From the NCBI GenBank assembly GCA_913041025.1, contig CAJWGQ010000078.1, positions 1 through 12,215 of the forward strand: a stretch of DNA of 12,215 bases, read 5' to 3'. The first letter of the stretch is position 1. Each line of letters starts with the position of its first letter. The notes under the pieces were generated by a model. That model saw only the letters and a list, made by a program, of their open reading frames with translations, made no database searches and had not been told where the DNA came from. This DNA comes from an uncultured Gammaproteobacteria bacterium (GTDB lineage: Bacteria; Pseudomonadota; Gammaproteobacteria; Pseudomonadales; Azotimanducaceae_A). Of the stretch, positions 5,685-11,991 are shown one piece after another. Position numbers and translations under genes: made by a program.

Positions 5685-5801
5685 CAATAAAAACGTAGGT
5701 CAGTCCCCACCTACTAACAGCAGAAAAACAATACATCCTATTCTCCTCACACACAAAAAATCTGACTCAGGGTTCGCATAATGCCCTGGGTCTTTTTTTT
5801 T
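5685..5801 (+). ncRNA. Candidate small RNA ending at a strong terminator
   Basis: The intrinsic terminator at 5764-5801 reads rightward, yet no plus-strand gene lies upstream of it: the nearest gene to the left starts at 5495 (or 5613) and runs the other way. A TATACT hexamer at 5674-5679 could be a -10 element, with no good -35 at 16-18 bp. A transcript starting near 5685 would carry a hairpin at 5695-5714 (GTAGGT, 8-base loop, ACCTAC), an unstructured A/C-rich middle and the terminator, about 115 bases in all, with no open reading frame of note. This is an inference from layout only. The terminator may instead stop read-through transcription in either direction. Confidence 0.3.
5764..5801 (+). 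terminator. Rho-independent terminator
   Basis: GACTCAGGG (5764-5772) pairs with CCCTGGGTC (5784-5792) over 9 bp with one G-T wobble and an 11-base loop, followed at once by nine T (5793-5801). On the other strand the stem is followed by ATTTTTTG after one base pair of spacing, so weak bidirectional action is possible. It insulates the RepL-like side from the ArdC side. Confidence 0.8.
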
Positions 5802-5825
5802 CCATTTTTTACCTCGCATTTTGTG

Positions 5826-5945
5826 ATGGGTACTCTTACAGCGCTTGGCGCTAATACCCCCATAGCCCCCTTTAAAAAATCATAGAAAAATAAAAAAAAG
5901 ATCAAAAGAATCAATAAAAAATGGCTAAGGGGGGAGGGGGGCTAT
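5826..5945. other. Origin-like element: A-rich tract between complementary C and G runs
   Basis: From left to right there is a nested hairpin (GGGTA 5828-5832 with TACCC 5855-5859, around AGCGC 5840-5844 with GCGCT 5848-5852). Next come two C runs in CCCCCATAGCCCCC (5857-5870), then about 55 bp that are almost only A with scattered T and G, then two G runs in GGGGGGAGGGGGG (5929-5941). ATAGCCCCC (5862-5870) is exactly complementary to GGGGGCTAT (5937-5945). An easily melted tract bracketed by stable arms resembles a DNA-unwinding element of an origin. The G runs could also fold or slip. No DnaA boxes were recognised and no coding sequence is seen. Confidence 0.4.
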
Positions 5946-6007
5946 ATCTATCTAGTGACTGACTGAATTAACACAAGACTAACAATCCGATGTGCGGCTG
6001 AAAGAGG

Positions 6008-6034
6008 GGTGAGGTGTGGTCATGGTGAGGTGTG
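6008..6034. repeat. Two 11-bp direct repeats, iteron-like
   Basis: GGTGAGGTGTG occurs at 6008-6018 and again at 6024-6034, a 16-bp period. A partial copy GGTGAG lies at 6050-6055. Short tandem sites with 1.5-turn spacing between a replication-type gene and an A-rich tract suit protein-binding iterons, but two copies in a G-rich stretch could also be chance. Confidence 0.35.
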
Positions 6035-6103
6035 AAGGGATGCAGAACAGGTGAGAGAGAGTGATAGTTGTTACAGATAGAGAGTTTGCCCAAAAGCATT
6101 ATG

Positions 6104-6159
6104 TTGCCACTTGTGGTCATTCATGGTAATAATAAGAACACTGCACAACACCAGTGCAG
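6104..6159 (+). promoter_or_regulatory. Sigma70-like promoter and leader hairpin for the ArdC operon
   Basis: TTGCCA (6104-6109) and AATAAT (6128-6133) each match the -35 and -10 consensus at five of six positions with 18-bp spacing, and TGG precedes the -10 region. Transcription would begin near 6140. The next bases form a perfect 6-bp hairpin, CTGCAC (6141-6146) with GTGCAG (6154-6159). This places the transcript start downstream of alternative upstream start codons and supports ATG 6191 for the gene. Confidence 0.45.
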
Positions 6160-6190
6160 AACAACAACCACCAACGATCTATCAAGTCTT

Positions 6191-7132
6191 ATGGCTACTA
6201 AAGAAAGGACTAAGAAGGCAGCAAAGCCAACACCAGAAGAAAAGCTATGTAGTGAATTAATTGAGTTAATGGAAAAGGGAAAGAATCCGTGGCGAAAGGA
6301 ATGGGTTAGCAAGAATGATGGAAGGCATCAAAATTTAATTACAGGGAACTTTTATCATGGTGGCAATGTGGCATTGCTTGAGATGTACGCAATGGCAAGG
6401 GACTATGAAGAGTCTTTGTGGTTGGGAGGGAATCAGGGAATTAAAGCAGGTCTAACGATTAAGAAAGGAAGTAAAGCGGTTTATATAACTAGACCTCAAC
6501 TAAATGCAAGAGAGATAGAGGGCAAGGATGGAAAGCCAAAGCTAGACAATAATGGAAACCCTGAAATTGCAGCATGGACTAGCTACAAGCCTTGTCCTGT
6601 TTTCCATGTTTCTTGCTTTGAAGGTGAAGCACTTGAGGGAATGATAAAGAAAGCACTAGGAGAAGAACAGGTCAGGAATGAGGAACCAAAGCGCCTAGAG
6701 GACTGTGAAAATGCTGCTAAGGCATATCACAAGCAAGAAGAGATTGAGACTGTTTGGATAGGTTCTAGAGCTTGTTACAAGCCTTCTAGAGATCAAATCA
6801 ACATGCCTGAGAGAAGGTTATTTGATAACTCTGAGGCTTTATATGCAACATGGTTTCATGAGATGGTTCATTCAACAGGCCATGAATCAAGGCTTAAGAG
6901 ATTAAAGCCTGCAAGCTTTGGTTCAAGTGAATATGCCAAAGAAGAATTAGTTGCAGAGTTAGGCGCTTTTCTTATCTGTCATAGGTTACAAATCAGTTCT
7001 AATACAACTAACCATGCTGCTTATTTAAACAGTTGGATTAGTTCACTTAGACAAGATCCTAAGTACTTAATGAAAGCACTAGGAAAGGCTACAAGCGCAG
7101 TAAATAGAATCTTAGGAAGTGAGGTTAAATAA
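6191..7132 (+). CDS. ArdC-type antirestriction protein, ssDNA-binding plus zincin domains (313 aa)
   Basis: ArdC-type proteins bind single-stranded DNA through an N-terminal domain and protect incoming DNA from host restriction. Here the N-terminal part (about residues 14-140) has the family pattern: helix ELIELMEKGKNPWRKEW, N-LITGNFYHGGNVALL, WLGGNQGIKAGLTIKKGSKA and the YKPCPVFHVSC segment. The C-terminal zincin-like peptidase domain carries HEMVHSTGHESR (223-234; HExxH ligands His223 and His227, catalytic Glu224) and YAKEELVAELGAF (248-260) with the likely third metal ligand. The frame is open from TTG 6068, but the 41 extra residues lack family character and overlap the likely promoter, so ATG 6191 (MATKERTKKA) is preferred; no strong ribosome site is seen. 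It leads a run of small same-strand genes; the next ATG follows the stop directly. Confidence 0.9.
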   Translation: MATKERTKKAAKPTPEEKLCSELIELMEKGKNPWRKEWVSKNDGRHQNLITGNFYHGGNVALLEMYAMARDYEESLWLGGNQGIKAGLTIKKGSKAVYITRPQLNAREIEGKDGKPKLDNNGNPEIAAWTSYKPCPVFHVSCFEGEALEGMIKKALGEEQVRNEEPKRLEDCENAAKAYHKQEEIETVWIGSRACYKPSRDQINMPERRLFDNSEALYATWFHEMVHSTGHESRLKRLKPASFGSSEYAKEELVAELGAFLICHRLQISSNTTNHAAYLNSWISSLRQDPKYLMKALGKATSAVNRILGSEVK

Positions 7133-7309
7133 ATGACTAAAGAATTCAGGGTTACTTATACGGCACAGATCACAAAGGAAATAACCTTTGAGACTGAAGA
7201 AGAAATGCAAGAGTGGCTTGATGGTGAACGAGCCTCTTGTGATCTGGACTTGACCTTAGAAGAGGGCAAGTGGTCAGACGGACAAACCTATTACAGCGAG
7301 GGCAGATAA
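7133..7309 (+). CDS. Small acidic protein of unknown function (58 aa)
   Basis: ATG 7133 follows the ArdC stop with no gap, and a GAGG motif precedes it. The product begins with a beta-type stretch (FRVTYTAQITKEITFET), then a short acidic helix (EEEMQEWLDG) and a Glu/Asp-rich tail ending YYSEGR. The alternating pattern at the start resembles many small phage proteins with a beta-beta-alpha fold, but I do not recognise the family. The stop is followed directly by the next ATG, so it is plainly part of the operon. A role tied to antirestriction is only guilt by association. Confidence 0.6.
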   Translation: MTKEFRVTYTAQITKEITFETEEEMQEWLDGERASCDLDLTLEEGKWSDGQTYYSEGR

Positions 7310-7624
7310 ATGTATAAACATCACAACCCAAACCTAGCTAAACCTTTATTAAAAGAATTGCTAGAAAAGTTGGGATCTAATTGGTCTAATTATTCTTATT
7401 CAAATAATCTATGTGCTTCTATTGGCTATGAGTACAAGGAGAATAAGCACATCATTATTCTTCTACCAAATAGTTCAAAGCATGATATTGATAATGAAAA
7501 GTTTAGTGATTTTAGTGTTCAGTTAGATAACAGTTCAACTGGAGAAAGTAAAATCATTAAAACTTTTTATTCAATAGATCAAGTTATTTCTTATGTAAAC
7601 CAATTCCTAAAGGAGGCTAAGTAA
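7310..7624 (+). CDS. Hypothetical phage protein (104 aa)
   Basis: ATG 7310 directly follows the preceding stop, with a weak GAGG 12 bases upstream. The protein starts with a helix (LAKPLLKELLEKLGSNWSN). It continues with beta strands (NLCASIGYEYKENKHIIILL), a polar Asp/Ser-rich middle and a final helix (SIDQVISYVNQFLKEAK). No signal peptide, membrane segment or Cys cluster is present, so it is cytoplasmic. I do not recognise a family. The stop abuts the next ATG, and the end of this gene holds that gene's AAAGGAGG ribosome site. Confidence 0.7.
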   Translation: MYKHHNPNLAKPLLKELLEKLGSNWSNYSYSNNLCASIGYEYKENKHIIILLPNSSKHDIDNEKFSDFSVQLDNSSTGESKIIKTFYSIDQVISYVNQFLKEAK

Positions 7625-7903
7625 ATGTCTAGCGATTCAACCAAGCCAACATTTGAAGAGTACATCTCTGATTATCAAATTGTTAGCGCTGACAATGTTG
7701 ATCTACTTGATGAGTGCGGCATAAGCGAAGACATGCTTACAGAAGAAACAATCTTTGTAATGGTCTTCAATAAGGGTGGATTTATTGAATGTACTTCTTA
7801 TGGTCTTTTCTATTTAATTTTAGGAAGCGCACAATATGAAGACAGAGATTGGAAGAACATTGTGCGTCATCTTTATGAGTGGTGTGAAGGCGAATACTTT
7901 TAA
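7625..7903 (+). CDS. Hypothetical acidic phage protein (92 aa)
   Basis: A strong AAAGGAGG site precedes ATG 7625. The protein is strongly acidic in its first half (FEEYISDYQ, DLLDECGISEDMLTEE). It then has FVMVFNKGGFIECTSYGLFY and a C-terminal helix (IVRHLYEWCEGEYF). It has no membrane segment or signal. I do not recognise a family. Highly acidic small proteins in ArdC-type operons are often inhibitors that mimic DNA, but charge alone does not show that here. The 99-bp gap after it contains only an inverted repeat, TGAAGCC with GGCTTCA (about 7928-7955), without a T run, so it is not a good terminator. Confidence 0.7.
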   Translation: MSSDSTKPTFEEYISDYQIVSADNVDLLDECGISEDMLTEETIFVMVFNKGGFIECTSYGLFYLILGSAQYEDRDWKNIVRHLYEWCEGEYF

Positions 7904-8002
7904 GCCTTAGATATTAATTAATCTATCCTTGAAGCCTTCTTAAATAGTGGGCTTCATGGATGGCTTAAATGTCATCTATTCAACAACTACCAACCGTTTA
8001 AA

Positions 8003-8218
8003 ATGTACTTTGATCGCTTCGACATCTGTTCGGCATATTGGACTTATGCCAATGATTACCATGAAGGACAGTTTAGTTCTATTTATAAAATATTTGGTCG
8101 ATTGAATAACCTTAGGTTTATTTCAAGTGCTTGTTTTGTTGGTTATGAAGATCTAAGTGAAAATGGAAAAGAAATATATAATAGTTTAGTAGAAAGAAAA
8201 CATTTATCAGGTGAATAA
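8003..8218 (+). CDS. Conserved small phage/plasmid protein, FDICxAYxxYA type (71 aa)
   Basis: The sequence MYFDRFDICSAYWTYANDYH, followed by GQFSSIYKIFGRL and a C-terminal LSENGKEIYNSLVER, matches a small family common in phages and plasmids. I recall its members as FDICEAYYLFASDYH, a short gap, YA..GRL.RLGF and EN...IY..L. They are usually annotated as hypothetical and often sit near ArdC-type genes. The fold is probably mainly helical and the protein soluble. No ribosome site is visible before ATG 8003, which follows a gap of about 100 bp. The next small ORF starts inside its last codons. The function is unknown. Confidence 0.75.
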   Translation: MYFDRFDICSAYWTYANDYHEGQFSSIYKIFGRLNNLRFISSACFVGYEDLSENGKEIYNSLVERKHLSGE

Positions 8219-8321
8219 CACTACTAAAGAAAAGATTTATCTAGCTCAAAAGCGAATAGATGAACTAACCAAACTTATTAATTTTTGGAAGATTAATTCT
8301 AATGAAAAACAATCAACTTAG
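8211..8321 (+). CDS. Tiny helical protein of unknown function (36 aa)
   Basis: A GTG at 8211 overlaps the preceding gene's stop by 8 bases and opens a frame ending at TAG 8321. The product reads as one amphipathic, basic helix (KEKIYLAQKRIDELTKLINF) with a polar end. The next ORF overlaps its end by 20 bases in another frame, a pattern seen elsewhere in this element. The ribosome site is weak. It fills what would otherwise be an 80-bp gap in a tightly packed operon, but coding cannot be proved at this length. Confidence 0.4.
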   Translation: MNNTTKEKIYLAQKRIDELTKLINFWKINSNEKQST

Positions 8322-8439
8322 GATGGAAGAAATTAACCATCCTGAACCATCTAGAGAAGAGATTTATGCGGCTCAGGAGGACGCATGGTTTCATCATCTA
8401 ACTGACCAATACCCAGAACCATTAAAGGAGGTGAACTAA
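8302..8439 (+). CDS. Small acidic protein of unknown function (45 aa)
   Basis: ATG 8302 has a GGAAG motif about 12 bases upstream. The product starts MKNNQLRMEEINHPEPSREE and ends LTDQYPEPLKEVN. It is acidic and Pro/Glu-rich, and two PEP motifs flank a short helix (EEIYAAQEDAWFHHL). The helix start resembles that of the 36-residue neighbour (KEKIYLAQKRI), a faint hint of relatedness. Its last codons form the strong AAAGGAGG ribosome site of the next gene, and the stop overlaps that gene's ATG by one base. No family is recognised. Confidence 0.5.
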   Translation: MKNNQLRMEEINHPEPSREEIYAAQEDAWFHHLTDQYPEPLKEVN

Positions 8440-8741
8440 TGAGTAAATTTCTTTCTTTTGAAACTGAGAATCAATGGATTAAAAGTGATTCTTATGACCC
8501 TGACTTTGAATATTTTCGAGGAGGTGATTACGGTTGTATGTGGCTTTATCGTGATAAAAAAACTGATAGAGGATATTGGATGAAAGATGGTTTATTTATG
8601 TCAGCGCCTTTGTTTAAATATGGGACACCTGACTTAGATCACGTTGATTATTTATCTAACTGGGAAGATTTTGAGACAATAAATTTTTCCAATTTAATTG
8701 AAATTTTAGAAAAACTTGTAAAACAACAGGAGGTCAAATGA
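8439..8741 (+). CDS. Hypothetical phage protein rich in aromatic residues (100 aa)
   Basis: A strong AAAGGAGGTG site precedes ATG 8439. The protein is rich in Asp, Phe, Tyr and Trp (SYDPDFEYFRGGDYGCMWLY, then RGYWMKDGLF) and ends in an amphipathic helix (LIEILEKLVKQQEVK). It is acidic and soluble, with a single Cys. No family is recognised. It is the last intact gene of the AT-rich, phage-like part. Its stop overlaps the next ATG by 4 bp and carries that frame's AGGAGG site, so the phage operon evidently continued, but the following sequence is bacterial. Confidence 0.7.
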   Translation: MSKFLSFETENQWIKSDSYDPDFEYFRGGDYGCMWLYRDKKTDRGYWMKDGLFMSAPLFKYGTPDLDHVDYLSNWEDFETINFSNLIEILEKLVKQQEVK

Positions 8742-9031
8742 CTAAAGATAAAATAGATTTCGATGATCTTGGCTACGAGGGAGTAAGGTTAAAGCTTGCC
8801 GAAACACTGCGTAGCGGTGGGCGAGAGGCACTCGCAGCCGAAGTTAGCGATGAACTGCTTGACCAATTTGGCCTTGTGGCGCGATGGGATGACATGGCTG
8901 ACAAATTGATCGATCGTTACAATGGCATAGCCAGCCGCGTCGTCATGTACCTCGCAAAACCCTCGATCCTGAAAAACCCAAAAAACCTTGAAAAGTGGGG
9001 TGAAATAGCCCGCGCCGTCCAGGCTGCTTGA
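8738..9031 (+). pseudogene. C-terminal fragment of a luciferase-like (LLM) oxidoreductase fused to a phage gene start
   Basis: The start, with a phage-type AGGAGG site and the codons for MTKDKI, continues the small-gene operon. From about residue 8 the product looks like the end of an LLM-class flavin/F420-dependent oxidoreductase: DDLGYEGVRLKLAETLRSGG, then DELLDQFGLVARWDDMADKL, RYNGIASRVVMYLAKP and the C-terminal EKWGEIARAVQAA. That order, with a variable helix, LxxFxxV...DDxAxxL and RYxGxxxRV, is usual for this family, whose full members have 300 residues or more. Here only about 90 remain and the flavin-binding barrel is absent, so no enzyme activity is expected. Codon use changes to GC-rich at the same point. 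The open frame across the joint is probably accidental. Confidence 0.6.
8741..8765. other. Junction between phage-like and alphaproteobacterial DNA
   Basis: Left of this point genes are AT-rich, tightly overlapping and begin with strong AGGAGG sites; right of it GC content rises, spacing widens and gene content is bacterial metabolism. No direct repeat, tRNA end, transposon end or integrase is visible at the joint. The exact base cannot be fixed from the sequence alone. A chimeric assembly is the simplest explanation; an insertion into an oxidoreductase gene is the alternative. Confidence 0.55.
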
Positions 9032-9065
9032 ATTCGGCATTCGCGGGTTTGGGTCAAAAAATAAT

Positions 9066-9419
9066 ATGGGCCGTAAACTCGAAATTGTAGTTTACATCCC
9101 CACGTGGGCCCTGCCACTGCTGGCGGCCCTGCTGTGGATTAGATTACGGGCCGACAGAATGAATGGCCTCCTTCGCTTTAAGGGTGAAACTTACTCTCAT
9201 CATTTTTGTCTTCGTCTATCAATACTATTGGGTATTCAAATCCGCTACTACGCCGGTACTGGTCTCAATACCAGGGGTTATTTTAGCTATGTCGGCTTCA
9301 ACGATATTTTAACCGGTCTATTTTTCGGATGGCGCTTACACAGCTTAAATGTCTACCGGTTCGCAACATCAGAAGATCTAACAACCCCGATTGAGGAAGC
9401 CTCAGACATTAGAGAATAA
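9066..9419 (+). CDS. Doubtful hypothetical ORF (117 aa)
   Basis: This frame runs from ATG 9066 (MGRKLEIVVYIPTWALPLLA) with one hydrophobic stretch at about residues 8-26, a basic middle and an acidic end (TSEDLTTPIEEASDIRE). No ribosome site precedes it and I recognise no family. A different frame at 9163-9312 gives a 49-residue hydrophobic peptide starting MASFALRVKL, so the coding frame is uncertain and a decayed membrane-protein gene is possible. Outside this ORF the region 9032-9506 holds only the inverted repeat at 9073-9095 and the ribosome site of the following gene. Confidence 0.3.
   Translation: MGRKLEIVVYIPTWALPLLAALLWIRLRADRMNGLLRFKGETYSHHFCLRLSILLGIQIRYYAGTGLNTRGYFSYVGFNDILTGLFFGWRLHSLNVYRFATSEDLTTPIEEASDIRE
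9073..9095. repeat. Perfect 7-bp inverted repeat
   Basis: GTAAACT (9073-9079) and AGTTTAC (9089-9095) are exact complements around a 9-base spacer. No T run follows on either strand, so it is not a standard terminator. It lies 40 bp past the oxidoreductase fragment and could be an operator or a weak transcript-end structure. Confidence 0.3.
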
Positions 9420-9506
9420 ACACCGTTTGCTAACGTGAACGATTATACCCTCGCCTCCTTCCCAACACGGTTTATCTACTTCTCATAGTCTATAAAGGAG
9501 ATTGCC

Positions 9507-10652
9507 ATGGGACCGCTTAAGGGTGTGAAAGTCGTCGAATTTGCGGGTATCGGGCCCGGACCGTTTTGCTGCATGTTGTTAGCAGATATGGGTGCGGACG
9601 TACTTCGCATCGACCGAGCCGTAAATGTCGGTAACGATATTTCCGAACCGAAATACAACAACCTGTTGCGCGGCAGAAAAAACATTGCGCTCGACCTTAA
9701 GCACCCAGATGGCGTGGAAGCCGCCCTCAAACTTTGTGATAAGGCCGATATCATTATTGAAGGTTTTCGCCCGGGCGTCATGGAACGGCTGGGCCTTGGC
9801 CCCGATGTAATCTTTGAACGTAATAAGAAAGTTGTCTACGGCAGGATGACGGGTTGGGGCCAGGACGGTCCGATCGCGAAAACTCCAGGACATGACATAA
9901 ACTACATTGCGCTAACGGGGGCACTTTATGCCATTGGATCTAAAGAAAACGGCCCTGTTCCGCCTTTGAATTTGGTTGGCGACTTCGGTGGTGGCGCGCT
10001 TTACATGGCCATGGGTGCACTCGCTGCCTATATTGAAGCGCAAAAATCCGGCAGTGGACAGGTCGTCGACACCTCAATGGTGGAAGGCGCCGCCTCACTA
10101 ATGACCGCCGTTTACGGCATGCTCGCAGACGGCCGCTATCTCGAAGAGCGAGAGACAAATCGGCTAGACGGTGGCTGCCATCACTACAATGTTTATGAAA
10201 CCATTGATGGTGAGCATATTTGCATAGGCTCAAATGAGCCGCAATTCTATGCGGAAATGCTAAAAACCATCGGGCTTGATCAAACCAATTTACCGGAGCA
10301 AACCGACCGAAAGTACTGGCCGGAAATGACCGAGCGTCTCGCGGCGATCTTTAAGACTAAAACACGAGAGGAATGGACCGATATCATGGAGCAGAAGGAA
10401 ATCTGCTATGCACCGGTTCTGCGCCCAAGTGAAGCCATTAACCATCACCATAATGTCGCGCGAGACACATTCATCGAAGTTGATGGCTTTCCTCAACCAG
10501 GCCCAGCGCCAAAATTTTCTCGAACCGAAAGCAAAACGCCAATGGGCTGCGCCTTCGCGGGAGAACATACCGAGGAAGCGCTTGGAGAGTGGGGATTTGC
10601 CGCTGCCGATATAGCTGCACTGACCGCGTCCGGTGCAGCAAAGCAACGCTAA
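9507..10652 (+). CDS. Alpha-methylacyl-CoA racemase, CaiB/BaiF family (381 aa)
   Basis: The enzyme equilibrates the R and S forms of 2-methyl-branched acyl-CoA thioesters so that beta-oxidation can handle them. The N-terminus MGPLKGVKVVEFAGIGPGPF and MLLADMGADVLRIDR are typical of the racemase branch of class III CoA transferases. The racemase catalytic set is in place: His129 (GHDINY), Asp159 (LVGDFGGG) and Glu244 (GSNEPQFY), which I equate with His126, Asp156 and Glu241 of the mycobacterial enzyme MCR. The EPQFY motif favours a racemase over a formyl-CoA or carnitine transferase. The length is close to the usual 360-380. A clear AAAGGAG site lies 7 bases before ATG 9507. A 190-bp gap to the next gene, with no convincing promoter or terminator, follows. 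Confidence 0.9.
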   Translation: MGPLKGVKVVEFAGIGPGPFCCMLLADMGADVLRIDRAVNVGNDISEPKYNNLLRGRKNIALDLKHPDGVEAALKLCDKADIIIEGFRPGVMERLGLGPDVIFERNKKVVYGRMTGWGQDGPIAKTPGHDINYIALTGALYAIGSKENGPVPPLNLVGDFGGGALYMAMGALAAYIEAQKSGSGQVVDTSMVEGAASLMTAVYGMLADGRYLEERETNRLDGGCHHYNVYETIDGEHICIGSNEPQFYAEMLKTIGLDQTNLPEQTDRKYWPEMTERLAAIFKTKTREEWTDIMEQKEICYAPVLRPSEAINHHHNVARDTFIEVDGFPQPGPAPKFSRTESKTPMGCAFAGEHTEEALGEWGFAAADIAALTASGAAKQR

Positions 10653-10842
10653 GATTGCGGCAAAAATTTCGGCTAATCGAAACTAACCATGATGGGAATA
10701 GAAAACTATATTTATTTTGGGATAGGAAGCTAAACTCATTTTTACAGCGTGTTGCATCGATCAACGTCACACTTATGAATGGGACACATTAAGCGACCGA
10801 GTATCTCGAAGACAAAGTACCAACAGCCAGCCAAGCCCAACG

Positions 10843-11985
10843 ATGTCTTACTTCCAACAAGTTTTTGATGCGGAAGAAATCGCCGATGGTATTGCGGAAT
10901 GGGCATCAATTGAGAGCCCCAGTTTCGACGCTGCCGCAGTAAATCGGATGATGGATCACGTCGAACGCACTATGTCGGCGATGGGTGCCGCAATTGAGCG
11001 GACGCCCGGCACCGACCAGTATGGCGACGTTTTGCGGGCACGCTTCCATTGGGGCGATGGGCCCGGCATACTCATCTTAGGGCATCTGGACACAGTCCAC
11101 CTAGTTGGCACACTTTCAAAAAGCCTCAGCATCGCCCGCGACGGCGACAAACTGTTCGGACCCGGTGTACTCGATATGAAGGGCGGGATGTATTTGGCAG
11201 TTCATGCCATCTCGAAAATCATTGAACGACAAGTGCACCTCGGCCTGCCAGTGACGTTCATGTTCATCCCAGACGAAGAGGTTGGCAGCCCATCTACCAA
11301 AGCCCTCATCGAATTAGAGGCAAAAACACACCGGTATGTTCTCGTGCCGGAGCCAGGCAAACCGGATAAGTTCGTAACCGGACGCCATGCTTTCCTGCGC
11401 TATAAACTCCATACCTATGGACAGCCAGCACATGCCGGTGTCGCCAAGGGCGTTGGGCAAAGCGCAATCAGCGCTATGGCACAGCTTATCACCGAAATCG
11501 AGGATTTCAGCGACTTAGAACGCGAGATGACCTTCCGGGTCGGGGTGATCGAAGGCGGCAATTTCGTCAATGTCATTCCAACCGAATGCCATGCCGAAGT
11601 TCTTTGTGTTGCGCCGACGACGGAGGCTTTCGCCGAAGTGCAGGCAATAATGGAAAACCTCGCTTCTCCAGAACCAAACGTCCGCCTCAAAGTCGAACTT
11701 GGACCAATCCGGCCCCTTTTCACCATGCACGAAGCAACCAAAGAACTATTCGAAGTGGCTCAACGTGTCGCCCGCGATATCGGCCTCGACCTCGGCCACG
11801 GTCAGTTCGGTGGTGGCAGCGATGGTAATTTTACCGGCGCGCTCGGCATTCCAACTCTGGATGGGCTCGGAGTTTGTGGTGATGGCGTTCACACCAAGCA
11901 GGAACACCTCTTAGTTTCATCCCTAGAACCACGCGCCCGTCTCTTCGCAGGCCTCGTCGAAGAGCTGTCAAAACGGAATAGGTAA
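10843..11985 (+). CDS. M20-family metallopeptidase, carboxypeptidase G2-like (380 aa)
   Basis: M20 enzymes use two zinc ions to remove terminal amino acids or hydrolyse amides in the cytoplasm or periplasm. All expected ligands are visible: His81 and the adjacent catalytic Asp83 (GHLDTV), bridging Asp111 (GVLDMKGG), catalytic Glu145 with ligand Glu146 (PDEEVGS), Glu170 (VPEPG) and His350 (GVHTKQEH). The dimerisation lid domain (about residues 180-290) contains HTYGQPAHAGV and VIEGGNFVNVIP. The Glu at position 170 and the EPG context match glutamate carboxypeptidase-like members better than ArgE or DapE. There is no signal peptide in the predicted start, so it is probably cytoplasmic, unlike exported carboxypeptidase G2. 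No strong ribosome site is seen before ATG 10843. The dioxygenase gene begins 6 bp after the stop, so the two are probably cotranscribed. The substrate is unknown. Confidence 0.9.
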   Translation: MSYFQQVFDAEEIADGIAEWASIESPSFDAAAVNRMMDHVERTMSAMGAAIERTPGTDQYGDVLRARFHWGDGPGILILGHLDTVHLVGTLSKSLSIARDGDKLFGPGVLDMKGGMYLAVHAISKIIERQVHLGLPVTFMFIPDEEVGSPSTKALIELEAKTHRYVLVPEPGKPDKFVTGRHAFLRYKLHTYGQPAHAGVAKGVGQSAISAMAQLITEIEDFSDLEREMTFRVGVIEGGNFVNVIPTECHAEVLCVAPTTEAFAEVQAIMENLASPEPNVRLKVELGPIRPLFTMHEATKELFEVAQRVARDIGLDLGHGQFGGGSDGNFTGALGIPTLDGLGVCGDGVHTKQEHLLVSSLEPRARLFAGLVEELSKRNR

Positions 11986-11991
11986 CCACAT

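Noticed and set aside
6068..6190. N-terminal extension of the ArdC gene from TTG 6068
   Set aside because: The added 41 residues lack family character, there is no ribosome site, and the stretch overlaps a good promoter and leader hairpin.
7928..7955. Inverted repeat after the 92-aa gene as a terminator
   Set aside because: The 7-bp stem has no T run after it and the operon continues in the same direction.
9940..10233. Minus-strand ORFs inside the racemase and peptidase genes
   Set aside because: They are rich in Arg, Cys and His as expected for reverse frames of GC-rich genes, and they overlap genes with complete catalytic motifs.
10689..10733. A 14-codon frame (MMGIENYIYFGIGS) resembling the first residues of LysE-type exporters
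   Set aside because: The likeness covers about six residues, the frame stops at once, and no continuation of a LysE protein is seen in any frame; chance is likelier than a remnant.
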